Translations under genes and position numbers: made by a program | Assembly (NCBI GenBank): GCA_951812645.1 | Contig: CATOSM010000001.1 | Coordinates: 1,529,560 to 1,593,559 of the forward strand | DNA: 64,000 nucleotides | Reading direction: 5' to 3' | From: an uncultured Candidatus Nitrosopumilus sp. | GTDB lineage: Archaea; Thermoproteota; Nitrososphaeria; Nitrososphaerales; Nitrosopumilaceae | Shown here: one piece after another, positions 34,754-44,400 of the stretch | Layout of the letters: each line of letters begins with the position of its first letter | How positions within the stretch are numbered: position 1 is the stretch's first letter | Notes under the pieces: generated by a model | Database searches by the model: none | Told to the model about the DNA's origin: nothing | What the model saw: the letters and a program-made list of their open reading frames with translations, nothing else

Positions 34754-34844
34754 CCTTGGCGGTGGGATTTGAACCCACGAATCGGAGGTTACTCGAAGAT
34801 GAGTTTTTCAGACTCACGCAATAGCCAGGCTATGCGACGCCAAC
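34754..34844 (-). tRNA. Class II tRNA with GAA anticodon
   Basis: Cloverleaf of 91 nt: acceptor GTTGGCG/CGCCAAG (six pairs, first pair G-G mismatch), D-arm with AGCCTGGCTA loop, anticodon stem TGAGT/ACTCA with loop CTGAAAA (anticodon GAA), a variable arm of about 21 bases and a T-arm GTGGG-TTCAAAT-CCCAC. The long variable arm and D-loop are Leu/Ser-like, whereas GAA would read Phe codons. It may be a degenerate or chimeric tRNA. No CCA encoded. Confidence 0.6.
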
Positions 34845-34896
34845 GGCCTCTTATTGTAACAATACGGATATAACTTTTCATCAAGAAAAAAAGGAG

Positions 34897-34958
34897 CTAC
34901 TCCCAGGACTTGTAAATCTCTGAGAGCCTTTGTTCTAGTTCTGCTATCTGCAATATGC
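34897..34958 (-). pseudogene. C-terminal scrap of a coiled-coil protein
   Basis: Reads QIAELEQRLSEIYKSWE then TAG and is cut at 34959 by IS copy D. About 20 codons of helical sequence remain; the parent gene is not elsewhere in the window. Confidence 0.4.
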
Positions 34959-35833
34959 AACTCGTCTTAAAACTAACCCCTTGGACAATATTTGATGATC
35001 ATTTGGATCTATGAACCATTAGTTTCCAAACTGTACATGAAATTCACTGAAATAACAGACAGACAATGGGACATGATAGAGCCGCTGCTGCCAAAACCTG
35101 CCGCCACAGGACGCCCAAGAAGCAATGACCGGATGGTTTTAAATGGAATCATCTGCGTGCTGGTTTCCGGATGCAGGTGGAGTGAGATGCCAAAGACATA
35201 CGGCGATGACTCAACTGCCAACCTAAGGCCAAGAAGATGGCAGGAGTTTGGCATATGGAAAAAGATTTTGGGGCGTGCAATCAAATCCGCACACAGGCAG
35301 GGAAAAATCAGCCTGCAAAAAATATCGATTGATTCATCGTCAATTGCCGCCAAAAAAGGGGCGACGTGATCGGATTTGAAGGGTTCAAGAGAGTCACAGG
35401 CACGAAATTGCATGTTGCAGTAGACGGTACCGGCCTGCCAGTATCAATCGTAATGAGCCCTGCAAATGAGCATGACAGTACGAAATTCGTAGACGTGATG
35501 GAATCAATTTCGGATTTTGCAGATGATTCCATGATGGAACAGATAGTTTCAGTCTATGCAGACAGGGGATACGATTCAAAACCAATCCGCAGTTATGTAA
35601 GATCAAGAAACGTCATTCCGTGCATTTCTTTTAGAAAAAACGGCAGGACGGCAGATGATGATGCAGGCAAGGACAGTTACAGCAGGACAGGATTCGTAGC
35701 GGAACGGTTCTTTGCCTGGCTGAAAAACGGGTTTCACAGAACAGGAATCAGATGTGAAAGAAACGCGGGAAATTATCCCGGGCTGGTTAGCATTGCGCCA
35801 TTTTTGACGTATTGCAGGGTTTTAAGATGAGTT
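34959..35833 (+). mobile_element. IS5-type element, copy D (least damaged)
   Basis: About 875 bp, left end AACTCGTCTTAAAACT (34959) and right end GGTTTTAAGATGAGTT (35818-35833). It carries the 'RNVIPCIPFRK' transposase subtype from end to end, with no visible lesion, so it is the best candidate for an autonomous copy. Confidence 0.9.
35037..35830 (+). CDS. IS5-type transposase via -1 frameshift
   Basis: Frame 1 (35037-35369; MKFTEITDRQWDMIEPLLP ... KISIDSSSIAAKKGAT) and frame 2 (to 35830) overlap at an AAAAAAGGGG run near 35353, where a -1 slip fuses them into about 264 aa. Catalytic DDE candidates are in VAVDGTG, VYADRGYDSKPI and AERFFAWLKNG. This two-frame organisation is that of the IS427 group of IS5. 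Confidence 0.85.
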
Positions 35834-36161
35834 GGATAGCTAATTCTGAGTATGGAATTGCTTGTTATTATCCTGAAATCACTGAACATAGTTTGAATCA
35901 TGATTTTGGAATTTAATTTTTACACCTATCAAGTCTATTTTTATCCCTAAAATGGATGGCTGAATTCCAGTGAAGTGAAATCAAACATGTTCTTTTCCTA
36001 AGAATGATTCTAGTCTCCAAAGATCTGAACCTAAATTCATTCTCAAATATCAAATTCTGAATAATTTTGGTAATTATGACATGACCTTAATTGAATTTTT
36101 TACCTATTAGTGGACGAATAATCACTAAGGTATTATAGTATGTGATCTCCTATTTTTCTAC
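35834..36161. other. Non-coding interval
   Basis: AT-rich. It probably carries the promoter of the 36162 operon near 36130-36155. No repeat or RNA found. Confidence 0.3.
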
Positions 36162-37010
36162 ATGCCGGAAGAAGTTCCTGAAAGATTATGGCTACCATTG
36201 CTAATTCTAGAAACTACAGGCGACTTACATTCAAAAACAAAATTTCAAAAAATTGCATTTCTTGCACAATATGAATCGAAACTTGATGAATATGATTTCA
36301 TAAAGCATCATTATGGCCCTTATTCTGATGGACTTGATTTGGATACTGCATGTTATCCCTCATTAATAACTCAAACAATTTCTCCATCGTATTATGCATC
36401 TAGTAGACATTACTATTCTTATTACATAACTGAACAGGGAAAAAATATTTTATCAGAATTGAAACAAAAAATAAAACCAGATACTATTCAAACAATGGTT
36501 AACAAAATAAAAGAACTAAATGAAAAACCATTATGTGAATTACTTGAAGAAGTGTATGAAAAATTTGCCCTAAAAAAAGATGATTCCAAACAACTTGAAT
36601 TACAAGTAAAAGAAGAACTAATGAAAGTAATACCTCCAATAAATCATATCTATATGAAATTTGGAAATAGACAAACTACTTTCGTTCTAGGTATCTTGGA
36701 AATGATTGACAAAATTCTCTCAAAATCACAAACAGAAGATACCGTACAAAAGGGAGTTATTTTTAATTTATCAAAAGAAATTATTCAACGATGCAAGGAT
36801 TTAGCAAAAGATGTAATTCCTCCCACTGATTCAGATTCCTTACGTCCACAATTTTTAGAAATTCATGATCTATACAACTATCTTATTCAATACTGTGAAA
36901 ATAGAAATATCGTTCAAGATCCTATGTCACAACCATTAGATGAAATTCTAAATGAGGATGAAGCATTACGTCTATCCAAAGCACTGGAAGCAATAGAACT
37001 TCCATCTTAA
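36162..37010 (+). CDS. Antitoxin-like protein with SocA/YwgA-type N terminus
   Basis: 282 aa. The first about 100 residues (SKTKFQKIAFLAQYESKLDEYDFIKHHYGPYSDGLDL) resemble the YwgA/SocA/Panacea-like domain found in several antitoxins (K-x2-FL ... F-x4-YGPYS). The C-terminal two thirds are helical. The downstream PIN-domain gene overlaps its 3' end, so this is probably the neutralising partner of a PIN ribonuclease. Confidence 0.55.
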   Translation: MPEEVPERLWLPLLILETTGDLHSKTKFQKIAFLAQYESKLDEYDFIKHHYGPYSDGLDLDTACYPSLITQTISPSYYASSRHYYSYYITEQGKNILSELKQKIKPDTIQTMVNKIKELNEKPLCELLEEVYEKFALKKDDSKQLELQVKEELMKVIPPINHIYMKFGNRQTTFVLGILEMIDKILSKSQTEDTVQKGVIFNLSKEIIQRCKDLAKDVIPPTDSDSLRPQFLEIHDLYNYLIQYCENRNIVQDPMSQPLDEILNEDEALRLSKALEAIELPS

Positions 37011-37591
37011 CAGTACTTGATACAAACGCCTGTCTTTACTATTCAATTAATCATAGCGTAACAAAATCGGACAAAACAATTCCAATAAAATTAAAGAATT
37101 CTGAGCCTGTAAATAGATATCTAGCACCAAAAATTCCAGAAAACTCCATTTATGTCCTAGAAACCGTAAATCAAGAAACTACAGGAAAAATTTGGGATGA
37201 ATTATCAAAAATAGGATCCAGACATTCATTTCAGGCATCAACTGTACAGAAATTAGTTCATCTATCTTTTTCAAATTTTAACAAATTAACTCAGAATCAA
37301 ATACATCCAGATGATCTGTCTCTTCTCTCTGATGTCAAAAATATGTATGCAACCATTTGGAGTGATTCTACAAAAAATGAAAAAAAGAAAAGATGGGCAG
37401 AAATTAAAAAAACCACAGTAGATAAGGGCCCTCCCAATGGACCAGATCTGAAGATTTTAGCAACTACAGCAAAATTGGCTCAAGGAGGAATTGTAGAATT
37501 ATTGACATTTGATAGTGATTTCATTTTGTTTGCAGATGAAATACTCAGTCAATTTGGAATTTCTATCAAAAATGGTTGGCTTCTAAAATAG
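37004..37591 (+). CDS. PIN-domain ribonuclease without canonical start
   Basis: The frame open from 36962 encodes TVLDTNACLYYSINHS, an N-terminal PIN motif, and later GPPNGPDLKILATTAKLAQG and LLTFDSDFILFADEI, supplying the acidic residues of a VapC-like active site. No ATG, GTG or TTG exists before LDTN: the only options are ATC (37004), ATT (36965) or a -1 frameshift from the upstream gene at its stop. About 195 aa. Either translational coupling with a rare start or decay. Confidence 0.65.
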   Translation: MLTVLDTNACLYYSINHSVTKSDKTIPIKLKNSEPVNRYLAPKIPENSIYVLETVNQETTGKIWDELSKIGSRHSFQASTVQKLVHLSFSNFNKLTQNQIHPDDLSLLSDVKNMYATIWSDSTKNEKKKRWAEIKKTTVDKGPPNGPDLKILATTAKLAQGGIVELLTFDSDFILFADEILSQFGISIKNGWLLK

Positions 37592-37641
37592 TGAATTGAT
37601 CGCAAACTTTAGGACCAATCTAATTGATCACAATTAGATTT

Positions 37642-37920
37642 ATGTCATAAAGATGCACATTACGTAAGCACTGGTTAGGATGGTTAGCAGCTGGAGTACT
37701 TGCATGCGTTGCATATGACAAGTTACCTTCAGAAACTAAACAAAAATGGGAAAGTACAATCAAGTCACATCATGGTGAATGGGGATTGGCTGGAGTTGTT
37801 GGTGGGTTATCTACGGGAAATCCCGGTCTAGCTGCATTTAGTGCAGGTTTAGCCCTACATGATTTACCTGACAAAAGCAAGTGGTTTACTGGTGATAAGA
37901 AAAATAACGTTTCACTCTGA
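37642..37920 (+). pseudogene. Small membrane-associated protein with nonsense codon 3
   Basis: ATG-TCA-TAA at 37642 is followed in frame by 89 coherent codons: HWLGWLAAGVLACVAYDKLP, then HHGEWGLAGVVGG and GLAALSAG-type Gly/Ala-rich helix. No other start exists. A CAA to TAA change would explain it. A second start-less scrap (NWLKTNFGYKGSIHDVIHKA, near 38053-38183) follows downstream. Confidence 0.5.
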
Positions 37921-38383
37921 TCTTTTTCATCCCAAAAAAGGCTCAAACCTTTTAAGATTTAACTCAAAATCTATTTCTAAAACAGGATTTTTAAGTACAC
38001 AAATCTGAGAAAAAACCCATCATCCTAAATATTATGAATTTGAGTAAATCATGACTAATTAAAAACAAAAGAGCCAAAAACTGGTTGAAAACAAATTTTG
38101 GATACAAAGGTTCTATTCATGATGTTATTCATAAAGCAGGTAAATTTGATGTAGAGATTTGGGTAGATCCTGCAGCAAATTGAATGAGAATCCCCTTGTC
38201 AATTTGTGATGCAAAACAAAACATACCTAATTTTCTCAACTAACCGGGAAAAAAATTCCAGGTTAGATGAGAATTTATCTTACAGTACTATATTCATCAG
38301 ATCATTATATTTAATTTTCACATCTAATAATACAAAAAATACTAGTTGAGAGCATCACGCCTAATAATCACAATATCAACTCA

Positions 38384-38577
38384 AATGTCCCAACTAAGGT
38401 GGAAAATAATCCCCGTTGTTTGAGACATTCCACAAGTAACATTTGAACGTCATAGCCAACAGTAAAAGCAGACTGACTGTCTGAGCGATTATTTCATGAA
38501 ATTGCCTTCCATATCCGGTCACAATATCATGACACGGATGCCTCGACTGACAACCAAAAAAGTCATTGTCTGATGTA
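38384..38577 (-). repeat. Inverted copy of the 27.2-kb hairpin cluster
   Basis: Matches 27235-27365 in reverse orientation, including the hairpin with AATGTC (38384-38389) and GACATT (38424-38429) arms and the CCCCGTTGTTTGAG core. It ends at the stop codon of the AbiEii gene, so part may form that gene's terminator. Confidence 0.7.
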
Positions 38578-39372
38578 TCACTCAATCACATTTGGTACTT
38601 GCTCTCTGATTTCAGACAACATTCTCCCAATCTCTATCGGATCATTGGTCAACCTAGTCAAACTGTGCAGATGCTTTTCCAGAGTATCTTCAGTGTTTTC
38701 AGGAAAGAACTGGTCTAAGCCAGTAAATATCACATTCTTGGTCTCACATTTTTTCAAGAAAAGATCTCTTATGTTTCCCTGAACTTTGTTCTCCTTGAGA
38801 AGCCTCCATGCATCATAATAATCTCTGACTTTTCCACGCTGAATAATTGAGCGAAGCTTTTCTGCAAGTATCGTCTCAAGTGAATACACCTTGACTGAAA
38901 ATCTGGGATAGTCATAGTGTCGAGGTACCTGCATTGTTACAGTTTCCCCAATTTCTTCCTCTCTTGTGATCTCTATCTTCACTGTAGCCTGTCCTGTTGG
39001 TCCCATGTACTTGAACTTGCTCTGAGGGTATCCCTGGTTTGTGTGAGGGGTGGTTCTTAGATTTACCGTAATCCCGCCTGACTTTTGCAGAATTGACGGC
39101 ACCTCACTTGAGAGAGGAGTGACAAATGCACTCCAGTCCTGGTCATTAATTGCGGTAAAATCAAGATCTTCGGACAGTCTCCACTGATCTGGAAAGTAAA
39201 CTTTTGAAAGTGCCGTGCCTCCCTGGAAAACAAGTTTGTCTGCAACCGAGCCAGAGGCAATTCCAAAGAGCATCCATCCAAGGACATAGTCTTTTTCAAC
39301 CATGTCCAAGCCAACCCGCATTTCCCGTGCCTTCCTTCTTAGTTCTTGGGATGCAATCACTACTGTCTCCAC
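38578..39372 (-). CDS. abiEii: AbiEii-type nucleotidyltransferase toxin
   Basis: 264 aa. LVFQGGTALSKVYFPDQWRLSEDLDFT is the AbiEii active site (GG-T-A-L-x-K ... R-x-SEDLDF), with ETILAEKLRSIIQRGKVRDYYDAW as the conserved downstream helix containing the K and RDYYD elements. Type IV toxin-antitoxin toxins of this class act as nucleotidyltransferases in abortive infection. It overlaps the antitoxin gene by 13 bases. Confidence 0.9.
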   Translation of the reverse strand: METVVIASQELRRKAREMRVGLDMVEKDYVLGWMLFGIASGSVADKLVFQGGTALSKVYFPDQWRLSEDLDFTAINDQDWSAFVTPLSSEVPSILQKSGGITVNLRTTPHTNQGYPQSKFKYMGPTGQATVKIEITREEEIGETVTMQVPRHYDYPRFSVKVYSLETILAEKLRSIIQRGKVRDYYDAWRLLKENKVQGNIRDLFLKKCETKNVIFTGLDQFFPENTEDTLEKHLHSLTRLTNDPIEIGRMLSEIREQVPNVIE

Positions 39373-40118
39373 CCCTCAGGATCGATTGCTGCGTTAATGA
39401 TCAGTGACCATTTTTCTTTTATCTTGCCCTTTTTTGGAGACAGAGTGTCAAGTGTGGAATATCCTTTTTTTATCGTTGCAATTGAGAGGATCTCTAGGCA
39501 TTCATTCAAATCAAAAATCTCCGAGAGATACCCAAGTCTTTTGATCACTGTGTTGTTTCCAATTTTTATTGCAAGCCTTGCCAGTTTTTTTAATTTCAGC
39601 TCATCCTTGGAGAAGTAGAGTGCCTTGGCAACTTCCTCAATCCCCCCTGCATGTTCTGGATGATCAAGGCAATCAACAAATGTTTTTTCTGCAGATGATA
39701 TGTTCACGTGGTTGTTTTCTACTGTTGTGGATTCTACGTCAAACATTTTTTTTGGCGTGATTGTGACAAACTTGAATTCCGTGTTTAGAATTTTTCGAGA
39801 GTTTCTTGGCTTTGGTGTTACAACATAAACATATGGCGGTGTCTGTTCTGTAAACCCGTAATGATCAAGTGCGCTCCAATACCCGATATAATACGGTCTT
39901 GTCAAAAGAGATCCCAAAACAAAGCTGTGCACAGTGTAGCTGTCTGCTCCCCCTTCTCCAGCTTCAAGGGGAGCAATAAGGTATACCTCTCTTCTGATTC
40001 TCAGTATCCATTTTTTACGGGCAAGCTGATCAAGAAAGTTTTTTGGCCTGTCTACCAGTTTTTTGATATCATCCAAAGTGAAGATGTTTTTATTTTTATA
40101 GCTTAGCTCTGATAGCAC
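39360..40118 (-). CDS. abiEi: AbiEi-type antitoxin
   Basis: 252 aa. N-terminal winged helix (FTLDDIKKLVDRPKNFLDQLARKKWILRI), then the AbiEi core PYYIGYWSALDHYGFTEQ, FKFVTITPKKMF and KTFVDCLDHPEHAGGIEEVAKAL. It represses its own operon and counters AbiEii. First gene of the two-gene operon. A paralogous pair lies at 50289-51945 in the opposite orientation. Confidence 0.9.
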   Translation of the reverse strand: MLSELSYKNKNIFTLDDIKKLVDRPKNFLDQLARKKWILRIRREVYLIAPLEAGEGGADSYTVHSFVLGSLLTRPYYIGYWSALDHYGFTEQTPPYVYVVTPKPRNSRKILNTEFKFVTITPKKMFDVESTTVENNHVNISSAEKTFVDCLDHPEHAGGIEEVAKALYFSKDELKLKKLARLAIKIGNNTVIKRLGYLSEIFDLNECLEILSIATIKKGYSTLDTLSPKKGKIKEKWSLIINAAIDPEGWRQ

Positions 40119-40206
40119 TCTTGACTCCCTGTCTGAGTGTTCGCCTATATTTCTTTATGGACATTCGTCTTATCACACGCTTATTGATAAGAAAATATAG
40201 GTTTTG

Positions 40207-40343
40207 ATGCTTAAAAGATTAACTCATGACGACAAACTGTTCAAGTCAATCACAGATACGATCAATCTGATCAAAAAAATCCTGCATTGGAGACCATGTG
40301 TCCCATGCAAAGATTCCGCCCTTATTACATCAAAAAATACAAG
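40207..40343 (+). pseudogene. Decayed copy of RelE-type toxin gene
   Basis: The start MLKRLTHDDKLFKSITDTIN and INLIKK match residues 25-45 of the toxin at 25647-25985; frames then shift twice, but matches to ALGDHVSHAKIP and YYIKKYK are visible in the other frames. It is truncated by IS copy E at 40345. Confidence 0.7.
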
Positions 40344-40344
40344 C

Positions 40345-41213
40345 AACTTATCCTAAAACCCTCCAATACATCATGACGCATGCCAGATACACAAACCCGA
40401 GACAGTCATCACAGTTCCTTTCGTATCTGACTGCCGTCCTGTGAAGCCCGCACTTGAGCCAGGCAAGGAACCGTTCTACGACAAACCCTGTCTTGCCATG
40501 ATGTCTTTGATTCCTGTTTTGTGCAACGTTCTTTGGGTTCCTTTTGTATGAAATGCAACGGTCAATCCCATGGGATCTCAGTCTCTGATGTATGCCGCAT
40601 CGTATCCCTTGTCGGCATACGCTGAGATGATCTGCCGTATCAAATCATCACCTGCAGGTTCTGAGATGTTCTCTAACACATCAATGAATTTCGTACTGTC
40701 ATGGACATTTGCAGGGCTGGCCCTGATTGAGATTGGCAGTCCTGTCCTGTCTACTGCAACGTGTATTTTTGTGCCTAGGATCTTCTTGAACCCGTCATAT
40801 CCTGTTTTGTCCCCCCTTTTTTGGCGGCAATTGACGATGAATCAATCGATATTTTTTGCAGGCTGATTTTTCCCTGTCTGTGTGCGGATTTGATCAGTCC
40901 TGATAGAATCCCTTTCCATATTCCCTTTTGTTGCAGCTCTGAGAATCTCAGATGCGCAGTGGATTTTGAACCGTATCTGTCCGGCATGTCTGCCCACCTG
41001 CATCCGGTTGTTAGGACAAACAATATTCCGTTGACTGTGTTTCTGTCATTGCATCCTGGCCTGCCAGTTTTTGCAGGCTTTGGCAGATGTGTTGCAACCG
41101 TGTTCCATTGAATGTCTGACATTTCTTTGTGAATCATGAAAGATGTATCAGAGTCATTCTTAGATCCCGATTGTCATGAATTATTTACAAAATGATCGGT
41201 TTTAGGATGAGTT
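40345..41213 (-). mobile_element. IS5-type element, copy E
   Basis: About 869 bp, AACTTATCCTAAAACC (40345) to GGTTTTAGGATGAGTT (41198-41213). Same subtype as copies B and C. It interrupts a stretch between the RelE relic and a methyltransferase relic. Confidence 0.88.
40348..41137 (-). pseudogene. Transposase of IS copy E
   Basis: The N-terminal frame (40775-41137) is intact. The C-terminal frame is broken by a 4-base deletion near 40580 (ATAG missing compared with copies B and C). Confidence 0.7.
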
Positions 41214-41218
41214 GCATC

Positions 41219-41352
41219 TAAAAATTATACCATAGTTTGCCTTTGGGTTAAACGGAGGATTCAGATAAATAAGGTCAACTGATTCGTCTTTGATGTGTTT
41301 TCAAAGGATCTCTAGGTTGTCACCAAAGTATAGTTTGCCTGATTCGCTCAAT
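41219..41352 (-). pseudogene. DNA methyltransferase N-terminal scrap
   Basis: Minus-strand reading gives GKLYFGDNLEIL and, one base later in frame, KHIKDESVDLIYLNPPFNPK, the NPPF/DPPF catalytic motif IV region of amino-methyltransferases. Cut by IS copy E at 41213. It suggests a lost restriction-modification gene next to the helicase-nuclease. Confidence 0.6.
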
Positions 41353-41432
41353 GATTACAGCAATTAACCATTTGAGTTACCAGTGATCAGGAAATTTTTA
41401 TCAACAAAAGTATCAATTGCATGATACTTTAT

Positions 41433-44400
41433 TTAAGACTCGATTGTAGTTGTACAATCACAAAGACTGGTTATTTTGGATATCACCTTATCAATTTCCC
41501 TATCTGGATTTCTCCACCAGTCCCTACTCCATACTCGGACAAGTGTCCATCCTTTGGATTCCAAAAACTTTTGTCGTCTCACATCGCGCTCCTTGGCACT
41601 TGGACTAGAATGATAAGTTGCACCATCACACTCTATACCCAAGATGTACAAGTGGGGGTTGGCAGGATGAACCACCACCAAGTCTATCTTGTATCCTGAT
41701 ACACCATGCGATGTATGAACCGTATAATTTCTCTTTTCTAGTGCAGTGTGCACCTGTCTTTCAAAGTCAGAGTCAAAGTGCAGTGATTTATCATCATCTA
41801 CAAGATGCTCAGAGTTTATTTCACCAATAACATCATTTACCTTGTCTTTGTCTGACTGGCTTGTGGCCTTTGCATATTCAAGAAACTGCCGTAACCGCAA
41901 CGGTCCAAGGTTTTTGCTGGTATCTTTGATGTCTTGTGGGTTTATCGAGCACACTATAACCATCTCAGTACGGGCCCTAGTTACTGCGACATTTAGCCTG
42001 TTCTCACCGCCTGCAACACTTAGAGGACCAAACCTGTTTACAAACTTGCCATCAACATCAGGTGCATATCCTACTGAAAATATTATGACATCGCGCTCAT
42101 CACCCTGAACATTTTCAATGTTTCTAAAAAATGGCTGCTCGTCCCGTCCCTTGTTTACTGTCGCAGCAGTCACATGTCGTGCAAAGTCAATGTCCTCATC
42201 TATTTTTTTGTCATATAGGGTATGAATCAGATCCCTTTGCTCGTCATTAAACGTGATGACACCAATTGATTGATAGTCAGGTGCAGTATTTTTTAGTGTG
42301 TCATAAATTTCTTCTAGGACAGCTTGGGCTTCTTGGTGGTTTTGTCTCTTCTGCCATATGCCACTACATTGCACCCAACGGATTGGAGGATGCTGTGGGT
42401 CAGATATTACGTTTGGTGCCACCTGCAGTTTGCCGTCATAAAATGCATGGTTTGAAAAATTTATCAAATCCTGATACTTTGAGCGGTAGTGCCATGCAAG
42501 CTGCATCGGATGGTGCCGGACTAGTGCCATATCAAGCAGGCTCTTTTCTTCTAGTACATTATCGTCTTCCTCATATGGAATGTCCTCGTCTTTTACCTGG
42601 AACATGTCAAATGGCTGCAGCTGCTTGTCGTCTCCTGCAACTAACACATGCTTTGCCCTATACAGTACGGGTAGTACCCGCTCCACTGCAAGCTGGCTTG
42701 CCTCATCTATAATGACTAAATCAAACAAGTCACGTTGCAATGGAAAGATCTTGGATACTGATTCAGGGGATGCAAGCCAGCATGGTGCAATCTTTAGGAA
42801 TTGTTTTGAGTACTTTCCAAATAATTGCCTGACGGGTTTTACGCGTCTCTTCTTTTTTAACTCAGCACTAAAATCCTTCCAGTTTTGTTTTTCAGGAATC
42901 TTTGCTCGGCCATATATTTCATCAATATTTGCAGACCCTGCAATCTTTGCCTGTATGCTCTTTGCAACAATATCTTTTTTCTCATCTAATAGGGCAGACA
43001 GGGCGTCTCTGTTTTTGTTGTACTGTATGGTGGCATCGCCCTTGAGTATTGTATTTTCTGACTCTATTGTATGAATCCAGTACAGGTATACCTCCTGTCT
43101 TATTACATCAGACCATGCTTCATCTGGATTTAGTTTGTCTTTGCATAAGAGTAGCAGTTTTAAAATGTCAGGGTTTTCTGATATTTTTGCATCGTATGAC
43201 TGTAAGGAGTCAAAGTCAATCAGGCCGCCTTTTAATTTTTGCAGTTTTATCTTTAGTTGATCTGGTGCCTTGTGCAGATCATAAATCTCACTTTGGTGAT
43301 TTTCTTTAAAAAAAGTTGCAAGATGTAGCAATTCCGTCCAAAATGACACGCCCTTTGTTGCAGGTTCGGTTTTGTCTTGCACGTATTGTACTGTGATTTT
43401 ATCCACATCCAAGATGTTGTGTATTGCCTTTGCTGCCTTTTTTTGTCGCAGCCTAAACCATCCGGGATCATTTACGTATGTGTCAAGACTTTTTACCAGC
43501 TCGTCTTGCTGTTCCTTGCTTTGTGTTATTATTGCACTTTGCATGTACAATAGGATATAATCAATTGTGTGCATGATATTGGATTTGTCTTTGATTCCAA
43601 GTGTGTCAAAGCTCCGCCTGCCATGCCATGTATGCTCATCCAGTACAAACTGCTTGAAGAGTATCTCAATTTCTGAGAATGTCTCCAGGTAATCGTTTAG
43701 TTTGTTGTAATCTTCTGGTACCAGGTCAGAGATGTCAATCTTTGATGTGTATTCTGGCTCTGCCATGGAGTAAAGCTGCCGTATAGTTATTTTTCCAAAG
43801 TATGGCTGATGCAGTACACGTTGCCATCTTGTAAGAAACTTTATCTTGTCGTCTATCTGCCTTGATACATCCTCAATTGACGTAATGCCGACATCGTATA
43901 TGGTGTTGTCCTCTATGGTATTGCATAGTTTTTTGTATATCTTTTGCTTGTCTTGGCTTTCCTTGTCAAGCAATACTGTAAACTTGTCAAGGCCCACAGT
44001 GCCAAGTCTGTCATACACTACATCAAGTGCCGCCCTCTTTTGGCATACAAGTAAAACCTTTTTGGAGTTGACAAGTGCATCGCACATTAAATTTGTAATA
44101 ACCTGGGATTTTCCAGTACCAGGTGGCCCGCGTACCACTACCATTGATGACTGCTTTGACTCTAATATCACCATATCTTGAGTAGAGTCAGACTCTAGCA
44201 CGGTGTTTATTTGCTCATCTGCAACATCATCAAGGGAGGGTATGGAAGCATCATCTGCTTCTGTGTCTTCATAAATATCAAACAATACGCCTAGCGGGCC
44301 TGTATCAAGGGATGACGCATCTAGTAGTTTGCTGTAATCCTTGTATATTTCATTGTCAGCTTGTGGAAAGTTGCCAATTACCATATGGTTTTTGAGATGA

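Noticed and set aside
38394-38585. 63-codon ORF downstream of abiEii
   Set aside because: It lies in the duplicated hairpin region and its inverted copy is not kept open in a comparable frame.
41618-41830. Plus-strand ORFs inside the helicase gene
   Set aside because: Shadows of the minus-strand coding frame; no independent motifs.
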